NCBI GenBank assembly: GCA_049306095.1
Contig: JBAQPU010000042.1
Location: forward strand, 1-64,000
Length of the DNA: 64,000 nt
Reading direction: 5' to 3'
Origin: UBA2336 sp049306095
GTDB lineage: Bacteria; Bacteroidota; Bacteroidia; Cytophagales; Cyclobacteriaceae
The position numbers and the translations under genes are program-made. A model generated the notes under the pieces. It ran no database searches. It was not told where the DNA came from and was given only the letters and a program-made list of their open reading frames with translations. Below, one piece after another: positions 17,721-28,104 of the stretch (the first letter of the stretch is position 1; each line of letters begins with the position of its first letter).

Positions 17721-20006
17721 ATGTTCCGAGGGCTTTACAATTTTTTGCTTGCATTTCGCTATTCCTTTCCCATCCAGTTGTTGCTGAATAACTTCAGGCG
17801 CAACCATGTGCTGTTGCTGTGCTGGATTATCCTGTTTGCGATGATTACCGGAAATTTTGGGAAGTACCTTGGCATCCCCTACCTCTTCCTGGATCCGGAG
17901 TATATGAACAAGGTGAATTTTACCAGCTTTTTCATTATAGGATCAACTACGGCCGGGTTCACGGCTGCCTTTCAAATTACCTGCTACATCAGCGATGGCC
18001 ACCGGTTTTCTTTTGTTGGAACCATGCACCGTCCCTTTACAAAATTCTGGATCAACAACGGCATCATTCCATTGGTATTTATTGCGATTTATATCTATCA
18101 GATCATCAGCTTTCAAACCAGCAATCAATACACCACCGGGTCTAAACTTGTACTGAATCTCCTGGGTTTTCTTGCGGGATATTTCATCATGACCTTACTT
18201 TTCTTTGTTTATTTCTGGATCACCAACAAAGATATTTTTAAATACGTTGTTTGCCGGATTGACGAAAAAATAAAAGAGAAGGTAGCCGTTACCCGTGCCA
18301 GCGCCTTGCGAAAGCTGGATATTGCACGAAAGAAGCAAGTGCGGGTAGACTATTACCTTGATAAATTCCGCATTAAAAAAGTAGATGAGAGTAACATCAA
18401 TTTCTATGATAAGGCCGCCATCATACAGGTGTTCGATCAAAATCACTTTAACCTGGTGGTGATTGAGGTGTTTATTTTTGGCCTGGTATTGTTATTAGGA
18501 ATTTTTAAAGACAATGCCTACTTCCAGTTGCCCGCGGCTGCCAGCGTCATGATTTTTCTCACCATTTTTGTAATGTTATCAGGTGCATTCGCTTATTGGT
18601 TTGGCGGATGGTCCTCCACTACCGCGCTTGGCCTTTTTCTGCTGCTGAATTTCTTAGTAGGAGAAGATTTTTTCTCAAAAAAATACGAAGCCTTTGGGTT
18701 AGATTACCAGGAAGCACCGGCTGAATATTCGGTTGCTGCCCTGCAGAAATTAAACGACAGCATTCGTATTCAGCAGGATCGTGACACCACCCTGGTGATG
18801 CTGCAAAACTGGCGCAAGAAATTTCCGGCCGATGAAAAACCAAAAATGGTTTTCTTATGTGTCAGCGGTGGCGGCAAACGGGCGGCACTGTGGGCGCTAA
18901 ACGCCCTGCAAACTGCCGACAGCCTGACGAACGGAAAATTAATGGATCACAGTATTCTGATTACAGGCGCATCGGGCGGATTAATTGGCGCTACTTACTT
19001 TCGTGAACTGAAACTGCGTGAAAAACTTGGTGAGGATATCCACCCTTATTCCAACAGCCATCGCGATCGGATTTCAGCCGATAACCTCAATCCGCTCATC
19101 TTTAGTTTGCTCGCCAACGATTTGTTTGTAGGATTTAACAAGTTCGAGTATGCCGGTAATTATTATTTGCGCGATCGTAGCTACACCTTCGAAGATCAGT
19201 TGAATAAAATTACAGAAGGCCTGTTAGACAAGCCCATCCATGTCTACAACCCATACGAAACGCAAGCCATTATCCCGATGGCCATTCTTACACCCACCAT
19301 TGTAAATGACGGACGCAAATTGTACATCGCTTCGCGTCCGGTATCGTTCATGAATACCGATGCCCTTAGCTTTCCCGGATACGCCTTTACGAAATACAGT
19401 GGAGTCGATTTTTTTAGTTTACTCGAACAACAGGATGCCGGAAACATCCGGTTCCTCTCGGCATTAAGGATGAGTGCCACCTTTCCATACATTACACCCA
19501 ACACAACCTTACCAACCAACCCGCCTATTCAGATTATGGATGCCGGCATTTCAGACAATTTTGGTTTGTCGGATGCTGTTCGCTTTCAGTACGCTTTCAA
19601 AGATTGGATTTTGGAAAATACATCGGGAGTCATTTTTCTTTCTATCCGTGATTCACCTAAACTAGGGACCATCACGGCCAAAGGAGGGCAAACGATTATT
19701 GATGATGTAACGCAGCCCATCAGTTCGGTGTACAACAACTTTGAAAATTTTCAAGACATCAACAGCGATCTTCAGATCAGCTTAATGAAGACCTGGTTTA
19801 CCAATCCTATTTACCGGGTTGATTTGCAATATCAGGTTGAAAGCTACGTACCTATTTTGATGCACATGGACAGCATCCGCCAAAACAGCTCCCGGGCTTC
19901 TTTAAGTTGGCGGCTGACTACCCGCGAAAAGCAAGGAGTTATCAATACCATTTATTCACCCATGAACATGGAACAACTACAAAAGCTGCAGGAGCTTTTA
20001 GAATAA
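17721..20006 (+). CDS. Patatin-like phospholipase with N-terminal membrane domain
   Basis: About 761 aa. The first 330 residues contain roughly seven hydrophobic segments (for example LLCWIILFAMITGNF and LGFLAGYFIMTLLFFVYFW). The C-terminal half is a patatin hydrolase: glycine-rich oxyanion loop VSGGGKRAALWAL near residue 380, nucleophile elbow TGASGGLIGA near 415, and catalytic Asp in DAGISDNFG near 606. It is probably a membrane-bound lipid acyl hydrolase. I prefer the ATG at 17721 over a GTG two codons earlier. The frameshifted sensor kinase starts 20 bp downstream and may be cotranscribed. Confidence 0.88.
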   Translation: MFRGLYNFLLAFRYSFPIQLLLNNFRRNHVLLLCWIILFAMITGNFGKYLGIPYLFLDPEYMNKVNFTSFFIIGSTTAGFTAAFQITCYISDGHRFSFVGTMHRPFTKFWINNGIIPLVFIAIYIYQIISFQTSNQYTTGSKLVLNLLGFLAGYFIMTLLFFVYFWITNKDIFKYVVCRIDEKIKEKVAVTRASALRKLDIARKKQVRVDYYLDKFRIKKVDESNINFYDKAAIIQVFDQNHFNLVVIEVFIFGLVLLLGIFKDNAYFQLPAAASVMIFLTIFVMLSGAFAYWFGGWSSTTALGLFLLLNFLVGEDFFSKKYEAFGLDYQEAPAEYSVAALQKLNDSIRIQQDRDTTLVMLQNWRKKFPADEKPKMVFLCVSGGGKRAALWALNALQTADSLTNGKLMDHSILITGASGGLIGATYFRELKLREKLGEDIHPYSNSHRDRISADNLNPLIFSLLANDLFVGFNKFEYAGNYYLRDRSYTFEDQLNKITEGLLDKPIHVYNPYETQAIIPMAILTPTIVNDGRKLYIASRPVSFMNTDALSFPGYAFTKYSGVDFFSLLEQQDAGNIRFLSALRMSATFPYITPNTTLPTNPPIQIMDAGISDNFGLSDAVRFQYAFKDWILENTSGVIFLSIRDSPKLGTITAKGGQTIIDDVTQPISSVYNNFENFQDINSDLQISLMKTWFTNPIYRVDLQYQVESYVPILMHMDSIRQNSSRASLSWRLTTREKQGVINTIYSPMNMEQLQKLQELLE

Positions 20007-20025
20007 TTTCCTTAAAAGATTATAT

Positions 20026-21959
20026 TTGGTTGTGCGCGCACTGCTCCTTTTGTTCCTCCTTTTCGTTTCCCTTAGAGGGGTTGGTCAAAGTACATCGCAA
20101 CAGGTAATTGACAGTCTCAAACAAAGGCTTGAATCGGCCCAGGATACAACGCGGGTCGATATTCTGATCAGGCTGGCCCGTCTCAATTATAATATAGACA
20201 TGAAGGAGTCGCTGAGCCTGGGAGAAGAAGCCCTGGAATTGGCCACCTCATTGAATTACATCCGGGCATAAACGAGTCGTACAGCATTCTCAGAAGAGTC
20301 CACCGAAGGATCGGCAATTTTTCAGTGGCTATTGAATATGCGCTTAAAAATCTGCCCCTCTCCGAGCAACTGAAGGATACCCTTGAGTTACTGGACTCCT
20401 ATCAAACGTTGGGGAATATTTATTCGGCACTACAAAATTTCAAAGAGGCACAACGATATTTATTCAAAGCCCTTGCCATTGGAAGGAAAACCGATTCGTC
20501 TAATTTAGCTGATATATTGAACTTCATTGGCCGGCTGTATGGCAAAACCGGGATGTATGACAGCGGACAGTATTACATTCAGGAAGCCTTGCTAAGAGAA
20601 ATGGAACGCCCTCGTGCAGGGTATGGGCTCTCGTACATTTACAACAACCTGGCTGAAATCTATTACTATAAAAAAGAATACGCTAAGGCCATTGAATTCT
20701 ATTCGCTGTCAGAAGGATTAGGAGAAAATAAGCGGAGTGACTATGGAATGACGTTCACCCTCAACGGGCTTGCTCTCGTGTATAAAGATTTAAAGGAATA
20801 TGACAAGGCTGTTGCTACTGCACTGAGAAGCGTTGAGATTTCGAAAAAAAATTCATTTCGCGATAAAACCAAAGAATCGTACGGTATTCTACACGAAATT
20901 TTTGAGCAACGGGGCGATTTCAAAAATGCGTTAGTTTATTACAAACAGTTTAACCTGTACCAGGACAGCATCTTCAATGAAGATCAAATGAAATACATCG
21001 ATAACCTGCGCATCACCTACCAAACCGAAAAAATTGCCAAAGAAAACGAACTGTTGAAGAAAGACGCGCTACTAAAAAATTCGCAACTCAATCAGCAATT
21101 TACCCTGGCTTGGGTAGCCGTGGCAGCCATTTTGTTTTTATTGGTGATCAGTACGCTCTTGTACCGAAATAATCAACAGCGAAAGAAAACCAATACTATT
21201 TTAGAAGAATATAGCCGCGACCTCAAGCAACAAGTAGAAGAGCGAACCCGCGATCTCGTAAAAACCAATATGGAACTGGTGAGTCAGAATAACCAACTGG
21301 AGCAATTCGGGTATATCCTCGCTCATAATTTCCGGGGTACAGTTTCACGAATCGTTGGCCTGACCGGCATGCTCAAAACCGATTCACCGGACAATACAGA
21401 AGTAGTTACCATGCTACAAGGGTCGGCCAAAGCATTGGACAACTCTATTCACGATCTGAATGCCATTCTTGAAATTAAAAGGGGAATTCAAAATTTAAGG
21501 GAACCGATTAGTTTCCACGACCGCCTCGAAAAAGTCAAAAGTATGTTGCGTGATAAACTGCGTGAGTCAGATGCAACCATTGAGGCAGACTTTAGCAAGG
21601 CTCCAACCTGTTTTGCTGTGCCGGTGTACATTGAAAGTATTTTATACAACCTGGTCAGCAATGGAATTAAGTATTGCGTTCAGGGGCGAAAACCCGTGAT
21701 CAAACTTAAAACAGTTCTTGAAAATAGCTGGATTATCCTGACCATACAGGACAATGGGATGGGTATGGATCTTACTAAGTTAAAAGATAGAGTATTCGTT
21801 CTTTACCAGCGATTTCATTCTCATGTGGAAGGAAAGGGCATGGGCTTGTTTTTAGTAAAAACACAAGTGGAGGCGTTGAACGGAACGATAGAAGTAGAAA
21901 GCAAGGTTAATGAAGGAACCACCTTCAAAATTTATCTCCCCCATATCAACGGAAAATAG
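20026..21959 (+). pseudogene. TPR sensor histidine kinase, split by a one-base frameshift
   Basis: The first frame (20026-20271) encodes a signal peptide and the start of a TPR domain, then stops. The remainder reads on in another frame: GINESYSILRRVHRRIGNF joins directly to the product that ends at 21959. Adding one G to the GGG run at 20264-20266 restores an ORF of about 645 aa. It then comprises a signal peptide, TPRs, one membrane segment (FTLAWVAVAAILFLLVISTLLY), a coiled coil, a phospho-acceptor His in YILAHNFRG, and an ATPase domain with DNGMGMDL and GKGMGLFLV. Either a real mutation or a sequencing error. The start codon is TTG or GTG (20032); no ATG is available. Confidence 0.85.
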
Positions 21960-21975
21960 CAGTCGGCAATTTTGT

Positions 21976-23543
21976 TTATGGCCTGCTTTTTAAAACCTGG
22001 CCTTTCCGTTCACCCGTGTGTCTGCCATCTTGCGCGGTAATCGCGCCATTAATGATTACATATTTAAACCCAACAGCATACGCATGTGGTTTCTGATAGG
22101 TAGCCCGATCGCTCACCGTTTTTTCATCGAAAATCACAATGTCGGCAGCCATGCCTTCGCGCAACAGACCCCGATCGTGTAATTTAAATTTAGCTGCCGG
22201 AAGCGAGGTCATTCTGCGTATGGCTTCTTCCAATCGAATTACTTTCAACTCACGAACATAGGTGCCCAGCACTTTTGAATTGGTGCCATATGCACGCGGG
22301 TGCGGCATTCCCGAACCAAACCTGTTTACACCCGCATCGGAGGCAAACATATTAAACGGATACTGCATTATTCGCTGGAGATCCTTTTCATTCATGCTAA
22401 AAAAAACCATCTGCACCCGTTCAGTTGATGCCACCAGCTCAAGAATTGTTTCCGCTTCCTCAATAGCTTTCGGTTTACGGCCCGTTCGTTTATTAATTTC
22501 AGAAATATTTAACCCATTGTACGTACTGTCGGGCTGGTAACGAGCCACCACAGCATAACTGAAATTTTTTAATTCTTTTCGCTGCAACTCCGCCACCATT
22601 TCTTTTTTGATTTTCATTCGCGTATCCGGATTTGCGAGTCGGTTCCGAACAGAATCCAATCCGCCAGACAACGCCCAGTTGGGAAGTGTCGTGCTTAGGG
22701 TAGTACTGCTGGCAACATAGGGGTACTGATCAATGGTTACCTCGATCCCCTCCTGCCTGGCTTTTTCAACTTGTGCCAGTGTTTGTTCAGACCGACCCCA
22801 ATTTGGTTTATACGTTACTTTAAAGTGCGAAATCTCCACCGGTATGTTTGCCTGCCTGCCAATGTTAATCGCTTCTTCAATGGCTTGCGTCACTTCAAAT
22901 CCTTCGCTCCGAATATGCGAAGCATATACACCTCCATGGCGGGCTGCAGCCTTTGCCAGGCCAACCACTTCAGGGGTTTTAGAATACATGCCGGGTAAAT
23001 AGATCAACCCTGTCGAAAGGCCTACCGCTCCGTTTTGCATACACTCCTCCACCAGTTTTTCCATTTTTAATTGCTCCTCGGGCGATGGGTCACGGTCGCT
23101 TTCACCCATCACCTTTGCCCGCACACTGTTGTGACCCACCAGCGTAGCAAGGTTCACAGAGGTTCTAATACTATCCAGTCGATTAAAAAAACTTTTGATG
23201 TCTACTGAAGACCCTCCACAGTTTCCTGTAATGACAGAGGTTACACCATCTAAACAAAATTGTCGGTTGTTGGAACATTCAGAATACTTGACTCTACATG
23301 AGTATGAACATCAATAAACCCAGGGGCGACCATTAACCCCTTGGCATCAATATAGTATTGGGTTTGTGCCCGATCGAATTTACCAATAGAAATAATCTTC
23401 CCGTCTTTAATAGCTACGTCTCCATAAAACCACGAGTTGCCGGTGCCATCAATAATTTTTCCATTGCCAATCACCATGTCGTACGACTGCGAGAAAGCGG
23501 ACGCACAACTGAACATCAGAATTAAAACACGATACATATCCAT
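21976..23543 (-). pseudogene. N-acyl-D-amino-acid deacylase family amidohydrolase, frameshifted
   Basis: A secreted metal-dependent amidohydrolase in two frames. The first 97 codons (23543-23250) give a signal peptide, the start of the TIM-barrel flank and metal ligands GFIDVHTHVESS, then stop after TDNFV. The other frame continues with LDGVTSVITGNCGGSSVDIKS and ends at 21976. One extra base in the A run at 23256-23259 (T on the coding strand) would restore about 522 codons. Later motifs fit D-aminoacylases: HNSVRAKVMG, EISHFKVT, TIDQYPYVASSTTL, ASDAGVNRFGSGMPHPRAYG. The loss is by a homopolymer indel, so a sequencing error is possible. Confidence 0.85.
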
Positions 23544-23613
23544 ACAATTGACTCACCTAAGTAAATGCATCCGGTAGTAATAACCTACAGCTTTTTATGG
23601 GAAAAGGAGGTTT

Positions 23614-23666
23614 GCCTGCCTGACGGGCAGGCAGGCGTCCCAGTCCCGGTAGCGATCGGGATGGGA
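23614..23666. repeat. Double palindromic intergenic repeat
   Basis: GCCTGCCTG...CAGGCAGGC (23614-23636) is a near-perfect hairpin. It is followed directly by a second one built on CCCAGTCCCG and CGGGATGGG (about 23639-23665). Both look like dispersed hairpin elements. They lie between the deacylase gene start and the small gene ending at 23696. Confidence 0.6.
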
Positions 23667-23695
23667 GCAAACAGCTATGGCAATAGGCTCTCCTT

Positions 23696-24053
23696 TCAAT
23701 TCAATAATTTTAGAATACGCGCACACGCCTCATACTCTTCCTTCTCCTCTAAACTTACCAACATACCCTGCAGGGCATGTTGATAGAACTCGGGAATGAT
23801 AAAGCACCGTGGCGCCAGGTAAATTCTTGCTGCCGGCCTTCCGTTGTAATGGCTTTCCAGGCGCTCCAATAATTCCAACTCCGTCAGCAATTTTTGCTCA
23901 GGATAATTGGAGGTTTTAATCCCGTTACACCTTGGCCGGATAGGCATACCCAAAACTATTGACGATCTGTTTGTAAAATTTTTCAATCAGTTCCGGGCTA
24001 CGCTCACGCGAACGAAGGGCTGTTTTTCCATCGGGTTTTTTCTTTCTTTTCAT
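23696..24053 (-). pseudogene. Possible broken small gene of unknown function
   Basis: An ATG at 24053 opens a 42-codon frame rich in Lys/Arg (starts MKRKKKPDGKTALRSRERSP, ends at 23925). A second frame overlapping it runs to 23696 and has protein-like composition (LTELELLERLESHYNG, IPEFYQHALQGML, EEKEEYEACARILKLLN). The last segment resembles the helical UVR-type motif. A shift of one base near 23930-23950 would join them into a protein of about 115-120 aa. Alternatively they are two unrelated tiny ORFs. I do not recognise a family. Confidence 0.35.
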
Positions 24054-24108
24054 GAATCTAAAATAGCTGCAAGCTTTGACAGCTTGTGTCGGGCTCTTAA
24101 CTTACAGC

Positions 24109-25008
24109 ATGATTCCACAAGCCAAGATCTTACGGGTTTTCCAATTGATCAGTCTTTTAAAAGGCGGTGGCCGAACCGTTGACCAACTTGCCCAGCAACT
24201 GGATGCCACCTCCCGCACCATTTACCGTTATTTCAAATTGTTGGAAGAAATCGGATTTATTATTGATCAGGATTTTCACGGCAAATACTTTATTCATCGT
24301 GAAGAGGGCGAAAACCCGGAAGACCATTTTACCCTGGAGGAAGTGAGCATTCTGCGGCAACTCATTCAAAGCGGTGCGGGTGGTCATCCGCTGCGCGAGA
24401 ACTTATTACGAAAACTTGCCTTTCATTCCGAAGCCAAAGAATTGCCGGAACAATTTCTAAAACTACGTGTAGCCCGTATGTTCCGATCCATTAATGAAGC
24501 TATTGAACAAAATAAGCAGGTTGTGTTAAAAAATTATCATTCCGCCAACAGTCAGGAAATTACCGATCGCCTGGTTGAACCATTTCAGTTTGGAGAGGGA
24601 TTTCAGTCGGTTCTTGCGTTCGACACCAAAGACAAGCAGTGTAAATACTTTAAGCTGGAGCGCATTGGAGAAGTAATGATTTTGGATAAGTCCTTCAAAT
24701 TTCAAAAGCTGCATGAGAAATCCTCGACTGACATTTTTGGCATCAGCGGAAAGAAACAAACCTGGATTACTCTTCAACTAAGTTTACGAGCTTATGTACT
24801 GCTGCGAGAAGAGTTTCCGCTTTCGCTTCCTTACCTGGAAAAGGGTGAAACGAATGAAGGACGAAGCTATACTTTCCACGGGCCTGTACTCAACTTTAAA
24901 GGGGTAGGGCGGTTTGTGATGGGGCTTGCCGAAGAGATTACCGTGACGAATCCGACCGAATTCAAGACATATATCAAAGAAAAATTAAAACAACAGAAGT
25001 TAGTTTAA
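24109..25008 (+). CDS. HTH-WYL domain transcriptional regulator
   Basis: A 299-aa regulator. The N-terminal winged HTH (AKILRVFQLISLLKGGGRTVDQLAQQLDATSRTIYRYF, residues 5-42) is followed by a WYL-type ligand-binding region with a C-terminal WCX-like extension (ITLQLSLRAYVLLREEFP). The exact WYL triad is not conserved in what I can read, so the effector is uncertain. The ATG at 24109 fits the HTH start better than the upstream TTG. It is divergent from the possible broken gene at 23696-24053, and the M1 peptidase gene starts 92 bp downstream. Confidence 0.83.
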   Translation: MIPQAKILRVFQLISLLKGGGRTVDQLAQQLDATSRTIYRYFKLLEEIGFIIDQDFHGKYFIHREEGENPEDHFTLEEVSILRQLIQSGAGGHPLRENLLRKLAFHSEAKELPEQFLKLRVARMFRSINEAIEQNKQVVLKNYHSANSQEITDRLVEPFQFGEGFQSVLAFDTKDKQCKYFKLERIGEVMILDKSFKFQKLHEKSSTDIFGISGKKQTWITLQLSLRAYVLLREEFPLSLPYLEKGETNEGRSYTFHGPVLNFKGVGRFVMGLAEEITVTNPTEFKTYIKEKLKQQKLV

Positions 25009-25100
25009 AATTTAGGTGGCACCATGTATTAACACCTTACCATTTAAAAAATTCTGGTTGTACGGGAAAGACCTACACCCTACCTTCAAAGAAAAAAGTT

Positions 25101-26696
25101 ATGAAATCATCACTGGTCGCCCTTTTCTTTATTGCTTCTATTCTTTCGTTTGGTCAAAACCTCCGTTCAGGCGGTGCTCTTAAACCCGAGCAGGCGATTA
25201 TGGACATCCGTCATTACACCATAGCATTAGAGGTTGACCCCCAGGCCAGGTCTATTAAGGGATACACCGAGATTGATTTAATTTTATCGACCTCCTCTCC
25301 TGTGTTGTTGCTTGATTTGTGGCATGGAATGAAAGTAGACCAGGTAACCGTACAGGGCAAAAAGGAAATTTTCAACCACAGCGAAAACGATTTACTCTCC
25401 ATCACCAGGTCAAAACCATTTCCTGCCGGTAAAATAAAAATTAAAGTAACCTATAGTGGAATACCCGGAGTAGCAGCACGTGCACCATGGGACGGTGGCT
25501 TTACCTGGAGTAAGGATTCAAGCGGAAATCCATGGATTTCAATAACCTGCCAGGCAGAAGGAGGAAAAATATTCTTCCCTTGCAAAGATCACCCCAGCGA
25601 TGAACCTAACGAAGGCGCAGACATGATTATTACCGTACCGAAAGGTTTATCGGTTGCAGGACCAGGGCTGTTGAAAAAAGTAACTGATTCAAAAACGACT
25701 TCCACCTTTCATTGGAAAACAAACTATACAATCAGCAATTATTGTCTTGTTTTTAACATTGGCAAATATTCAAAAGTAACGCGAACCTATACTTCTGTTC
25801 TCGGAAACAAAACCCCGATGGAGTTTTATGTATTGGAAGAACACGCAGATAAAGGATCTCACCACCTGGAGATATTGGAACGTACATGTCGTGCGCTTGA
25901 AAAATATTTTGGTGAATACCCCTGGGCGAAAGAAAAAATTGGAATTGCCGAAACCCCCCACCTGGGTATGGAGCATCAATCGATGAATGCCTATGGAAAT
26001 CAGTTCCGATACATAAAAGTAGGTGGAGAAGATTTTGACTGGTTACTCACCCATGAGTTTGGTCACGAATGGTGGGCCAACAAGGTCACCAACCGCGATT
26101 GGGCACACATGTGGATACAAGAAGGCATTTGCACCTTTGGCGATGCGCTTTGCATTCGTGAACTGGAAGGCGAAGAAGGTTATCAAAAAGTAATGCAACG
26201 TAATGCCCGTAATGCACAAAATGTAAAACCGATTGTGCAAGGTGAAGTAGTGGACTCCGATGACACGTATCACAGCGATATCTATGGAAAGGCCGCGCTG
26301 TTCATGCATACAGTACGTTTTGTGATTGGCGACAGTATATTTTTCCCTACCCTGAAAAAACTGGCAACCGATCCGCAATACACGTATGACAATACGGTAA
26401 CCACTGATGATGTTGAAAACCTTTTCAGCACGGCTTCAAAAACAAACCTGAAACCCTTGTTTGATTTCTATTTACGCACTACGAATAAACTTGAAATCAA
26501 TGTAAAACAAACAGGCGAAAGTAAATTTGCTGTTAAGATTACAAACTTTGATGGATTGAAACTTCCTGTTGAAATATTAGCTGATGGAAAAATCACAAAC
26601 GTGATGCTGGATAAAACCGCTGTTACGGTTGAAAGCAAAACACCGCTTCAAATTGACCCGAAAGGATTTTATTTAAAGAGGGTGGTGTTGGAGTAA
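25101..26696 (+). CDS. M1 family zinc aminopeptidase, secreted
   Basis: A 531-aa peptidase with a signal peptide (first about 18 residues, ending SFGQ). The N-terminal beta domain contains HYTIALEVDPQARSIKGYTEI, typical of M1 enzymes. The zinc site is HEFGHEWW with the third ligand Glu in WIQEGICTFGDAL. The GxMEN exopeptidase motif is represented by LGMEHQSMNAYG. It lacks the large C-terminal helical domain of long M1 proteins, which is common in Bacteroidota. The region after it holds a decayed M16 peptidase fragment. Confidence 0.92.
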   Translation: MKSSLVALFFIASILSFGQNLRSGGALKPEQAIMDIRHYTIALEVDPQARSIKGYTEIDLILSTSSPVLLLDLWHGMKVDQVTVQGKKEIFNHSENDLLSITRSKPFPAGKIKIKVTYSGIPGVAARAPWDGGFTWSKDSSGNPWISITCQAEGGKIFFPCKDHPSDEPNEGADMIITVPKGLSVAGPGLLKKVTDSKTTSTFHWKTNYTISNYCLVFNIGKYSKVTRTYTSVLGNKTPMEFYVLEEHADKGSHHLEILERTCRALEKYFGEYPWAKEKIGIAETPHLGMEHQSMNAYGNQFRYIKVGGEDFDWLLTHEFGHEWWANKVTNRDWAHMWIQEGICTFGDALCIRELEGEEGYQKVMQRNARNAQNVKPIVQGEVVDSDDTYHSDIYGKAALFMHTVRFVIGDSIFFPTLKKLATDPQYTYDNTVTTDDVENLFSTASKTNLKPLFDFYLRTTNKLEINVKQTGESKFAVKITNFDGLKLPVEILADGKITNVMLDKTAVTVESKTPLQIDPKGFYLKRVVLE

Positions 26697-26769
26697 TTTG
26701 CTTTTTAATCTAGTGAAATAAACTCTCCTTCACTTACCTGACCATCATTTACCGTGTAGAGCGTAATTC

Positions 26770-27003
26770 CTGATCCGCATTTCAGGAATTATTGGTCAGT
26801 TAAACTTTATCGACATCCACGGATTGAATGATAGCTACCTGACCGACCGCGTAAAAAATATTTATGCCGTAACTCCGGAAAAAGTTTCGCAAATGACCAA
26901 AGATTACTTCAAATATGAAGACATGATCATGGTTTTGGTTGGCGATAAAAAACTACTGGAGAAGCAAATCAAAGCACACCAGGAAGCACAAAAAGTAAAA
27001 TAG
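26770..27003 (+). pseudogene. C-terminal remnant of an M16 zinc peptidase
   Basis: A frame of about 77 codons, open from after the TAA at 26764 to the TAG at 27001, with no plausible start. It reads GQLNFIDIHGLNDSYLTDRV, NIYAVTPEKVSQMTKDYF, EDMIMVLVGDKKLLEKQI, which is the end of an M16 peptidase. The intact M16 genes at 32877 and 34260 have comparable C-terminal ends. Everything upstream of this segment is gone, so it is a relic of a deleted gene. The rest of 26697-27066 shows only a terminator. Confidence 0.8.
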
Positions 27004-27022
27004 GTTTTCTTACCTACAGGTT

Positions 27023-27053
27023 GAAGTCAGGCCAAGAGCCTGACTTCTTTTTT
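27023..27053. terminator. Terminator hairpin
   Basis: GAAGTCAGGC (27023-27032) pairs perfectly with GCCTGACTTC (27038-27047); T residues follow to 27053. It once terminated the M16 gene and can now separate the relic from the convergent surface-repeat gene. Confidence 0.8.
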
Positions 27054-27066
27054 AGGAACTCTATCA

Positions 27067-27867
27067 TCATAAACTCATATTAATAAAAGGAAGACTCCGC
27101 TTTCCAATCTTGTTCCACAGACCTATTTGAATGCCTTTCATTTTTCCTGTTAAATTGACAAGACCGATCTGGACACCAACTCGCTCTTCTGAAAGACTAA
27201 AAACTCCAATTTGCAAACCCTTTCCTTTCCTCCATGAGTTAAAAAAACCAATCTGGGTTCCGGTTCCCTTGTAAGAAACATTGAACAACCCAGAAATCAT
27301 TACACCTTTCAACTCTTTATAATCGCTTCCTATTGGGGCAATAGACAATCCTTGCAATCGATCTGCAAAATGAAAAGCACTAATTTGAACTCCCTGAATA
27401 GAGAAGTCCTCACCCATATCCATCCAACTGATTGCAACACCCTTTACTTTGTGTTCACCAAATCCTTCACGCAACGTGGGGTCTATTTGCCTGATAGAAT
27501 CCCGATAATGCCTTTCTGCATCAGTAGCTTTTTTATAGGTATCTCTTTCAAATAGTGCGCCCACGCCCATAATCACACCCATAACACCACCATATGCTAC
27601 TCCCATAGGCATTATTGGAGATACATTTAAATAAACTCCATTAACTATGACCGAGTCTTGAGATGGTTCAATTGAATCCAATGTAAGCCCCGCTATTGTT
27701 AATCCATTGATAACCTCTTTTTTTGATGGAATAAACCCGATACCATTTCGCGAATTCCTTAGAAAGATATCGTATTTTGAAGTATCTAAAGTTTGAGATC
27801 CCGTTTGGGCTTTTAAACTTACACTCCAGAAAGAAAGTAGAAGTGATAAACTAACACTCATGCGCAT
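27067..27867 (-). CDS. Secreted protein with GVQIGL-type surface repeats
   Basis: A 266-aa protein with a signal peptide (ending SLKAQ). The C-terminal half consists of degenerate beta-strand repeats of the form GxQIGxxN, e.g. GTGTQIGFFN, GKGLQIGVFS, RVGVQIGLVN, MKGIQIGLWN, ending RSLPFINMSL. Such repeats occur in uncharacterised surface proteins of Bacteroidota and Leptospira (LA_2272-like). It is probably exported to the outer membrane or cell surface; the ligand is unknown. A perfect 14-bp palindrome lies 14 bp upstream of its start. Confidence 0.72.
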   Translation of the reverse strand: MRMSVSLSLLLSFWSVSLKAQTGSQTLDTSKYDIFLRNSRNGIGFIPSKKEVINGLTIAGLTLDSIEPSQDSVIVNGVYLNVSPIMPMGVAYGGVMGVIMGVGALFERDTYKKATDAERHYRDSIRQIDPTLREGFGEHKVKGVAISWMDMGEDFSIQGVQISAFHFADRLQGLSIAPIGSDYKELKGVMISGLFNVSYKGTGTQIGFFNSWRKGKGLQIGVFSLSEERVGVQIGLVNLTGKMKGIQIGLWNKIGKRSLPFINMSL

Positions 27868-27880
27868 ATATTATCATTTA

Positions 27881-27894
27881 GTATTTCGAAATAC
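27881..27894. promoter_or_regulatory. Perfect 14-bp palindrome
   Basis: GTATTTCGAAATAC is its own reverse complement and lies 14 bp before the start of the leftward surface-repeat gene. It is a possible operator. The remaining part of 27868-28104 shows nothing else that I can support. Confidence 0.35.
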
Positions 27895-28104
27895 CGAACG
27901 TGTCGAGAGGATCACAACCCATTCATCGCAACTGACAAAAAAATGATTTGCAGAAAATGCAAATAAAATATACAAATGCATGACCTGCTATTTTTATGGG
28001 CTTACCTCTAAATAACCCGATGCCTCCACTAACTTTTCGAACTACTCATCAAACAAGTAAGTTGCATTTGGTAGGAGTACACTATCTTGCCGCTTCATTC
28101 ACTG

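Noticed and set aside
20255..20275. Programmed -1 frameshift in the sensor kinase
   Set aside because: No X-XXY-YYZ slippery heptamer is present at the junction (ATC CGG GCA TAA). A lost base in the G run explains it better.
23250..23270. Programmed frameshift in the D-aminoacylase
   Set aside because: The TTTTG run is too short for efficient slippage and no stimulatory stem is evident. A simple indel is more likely.
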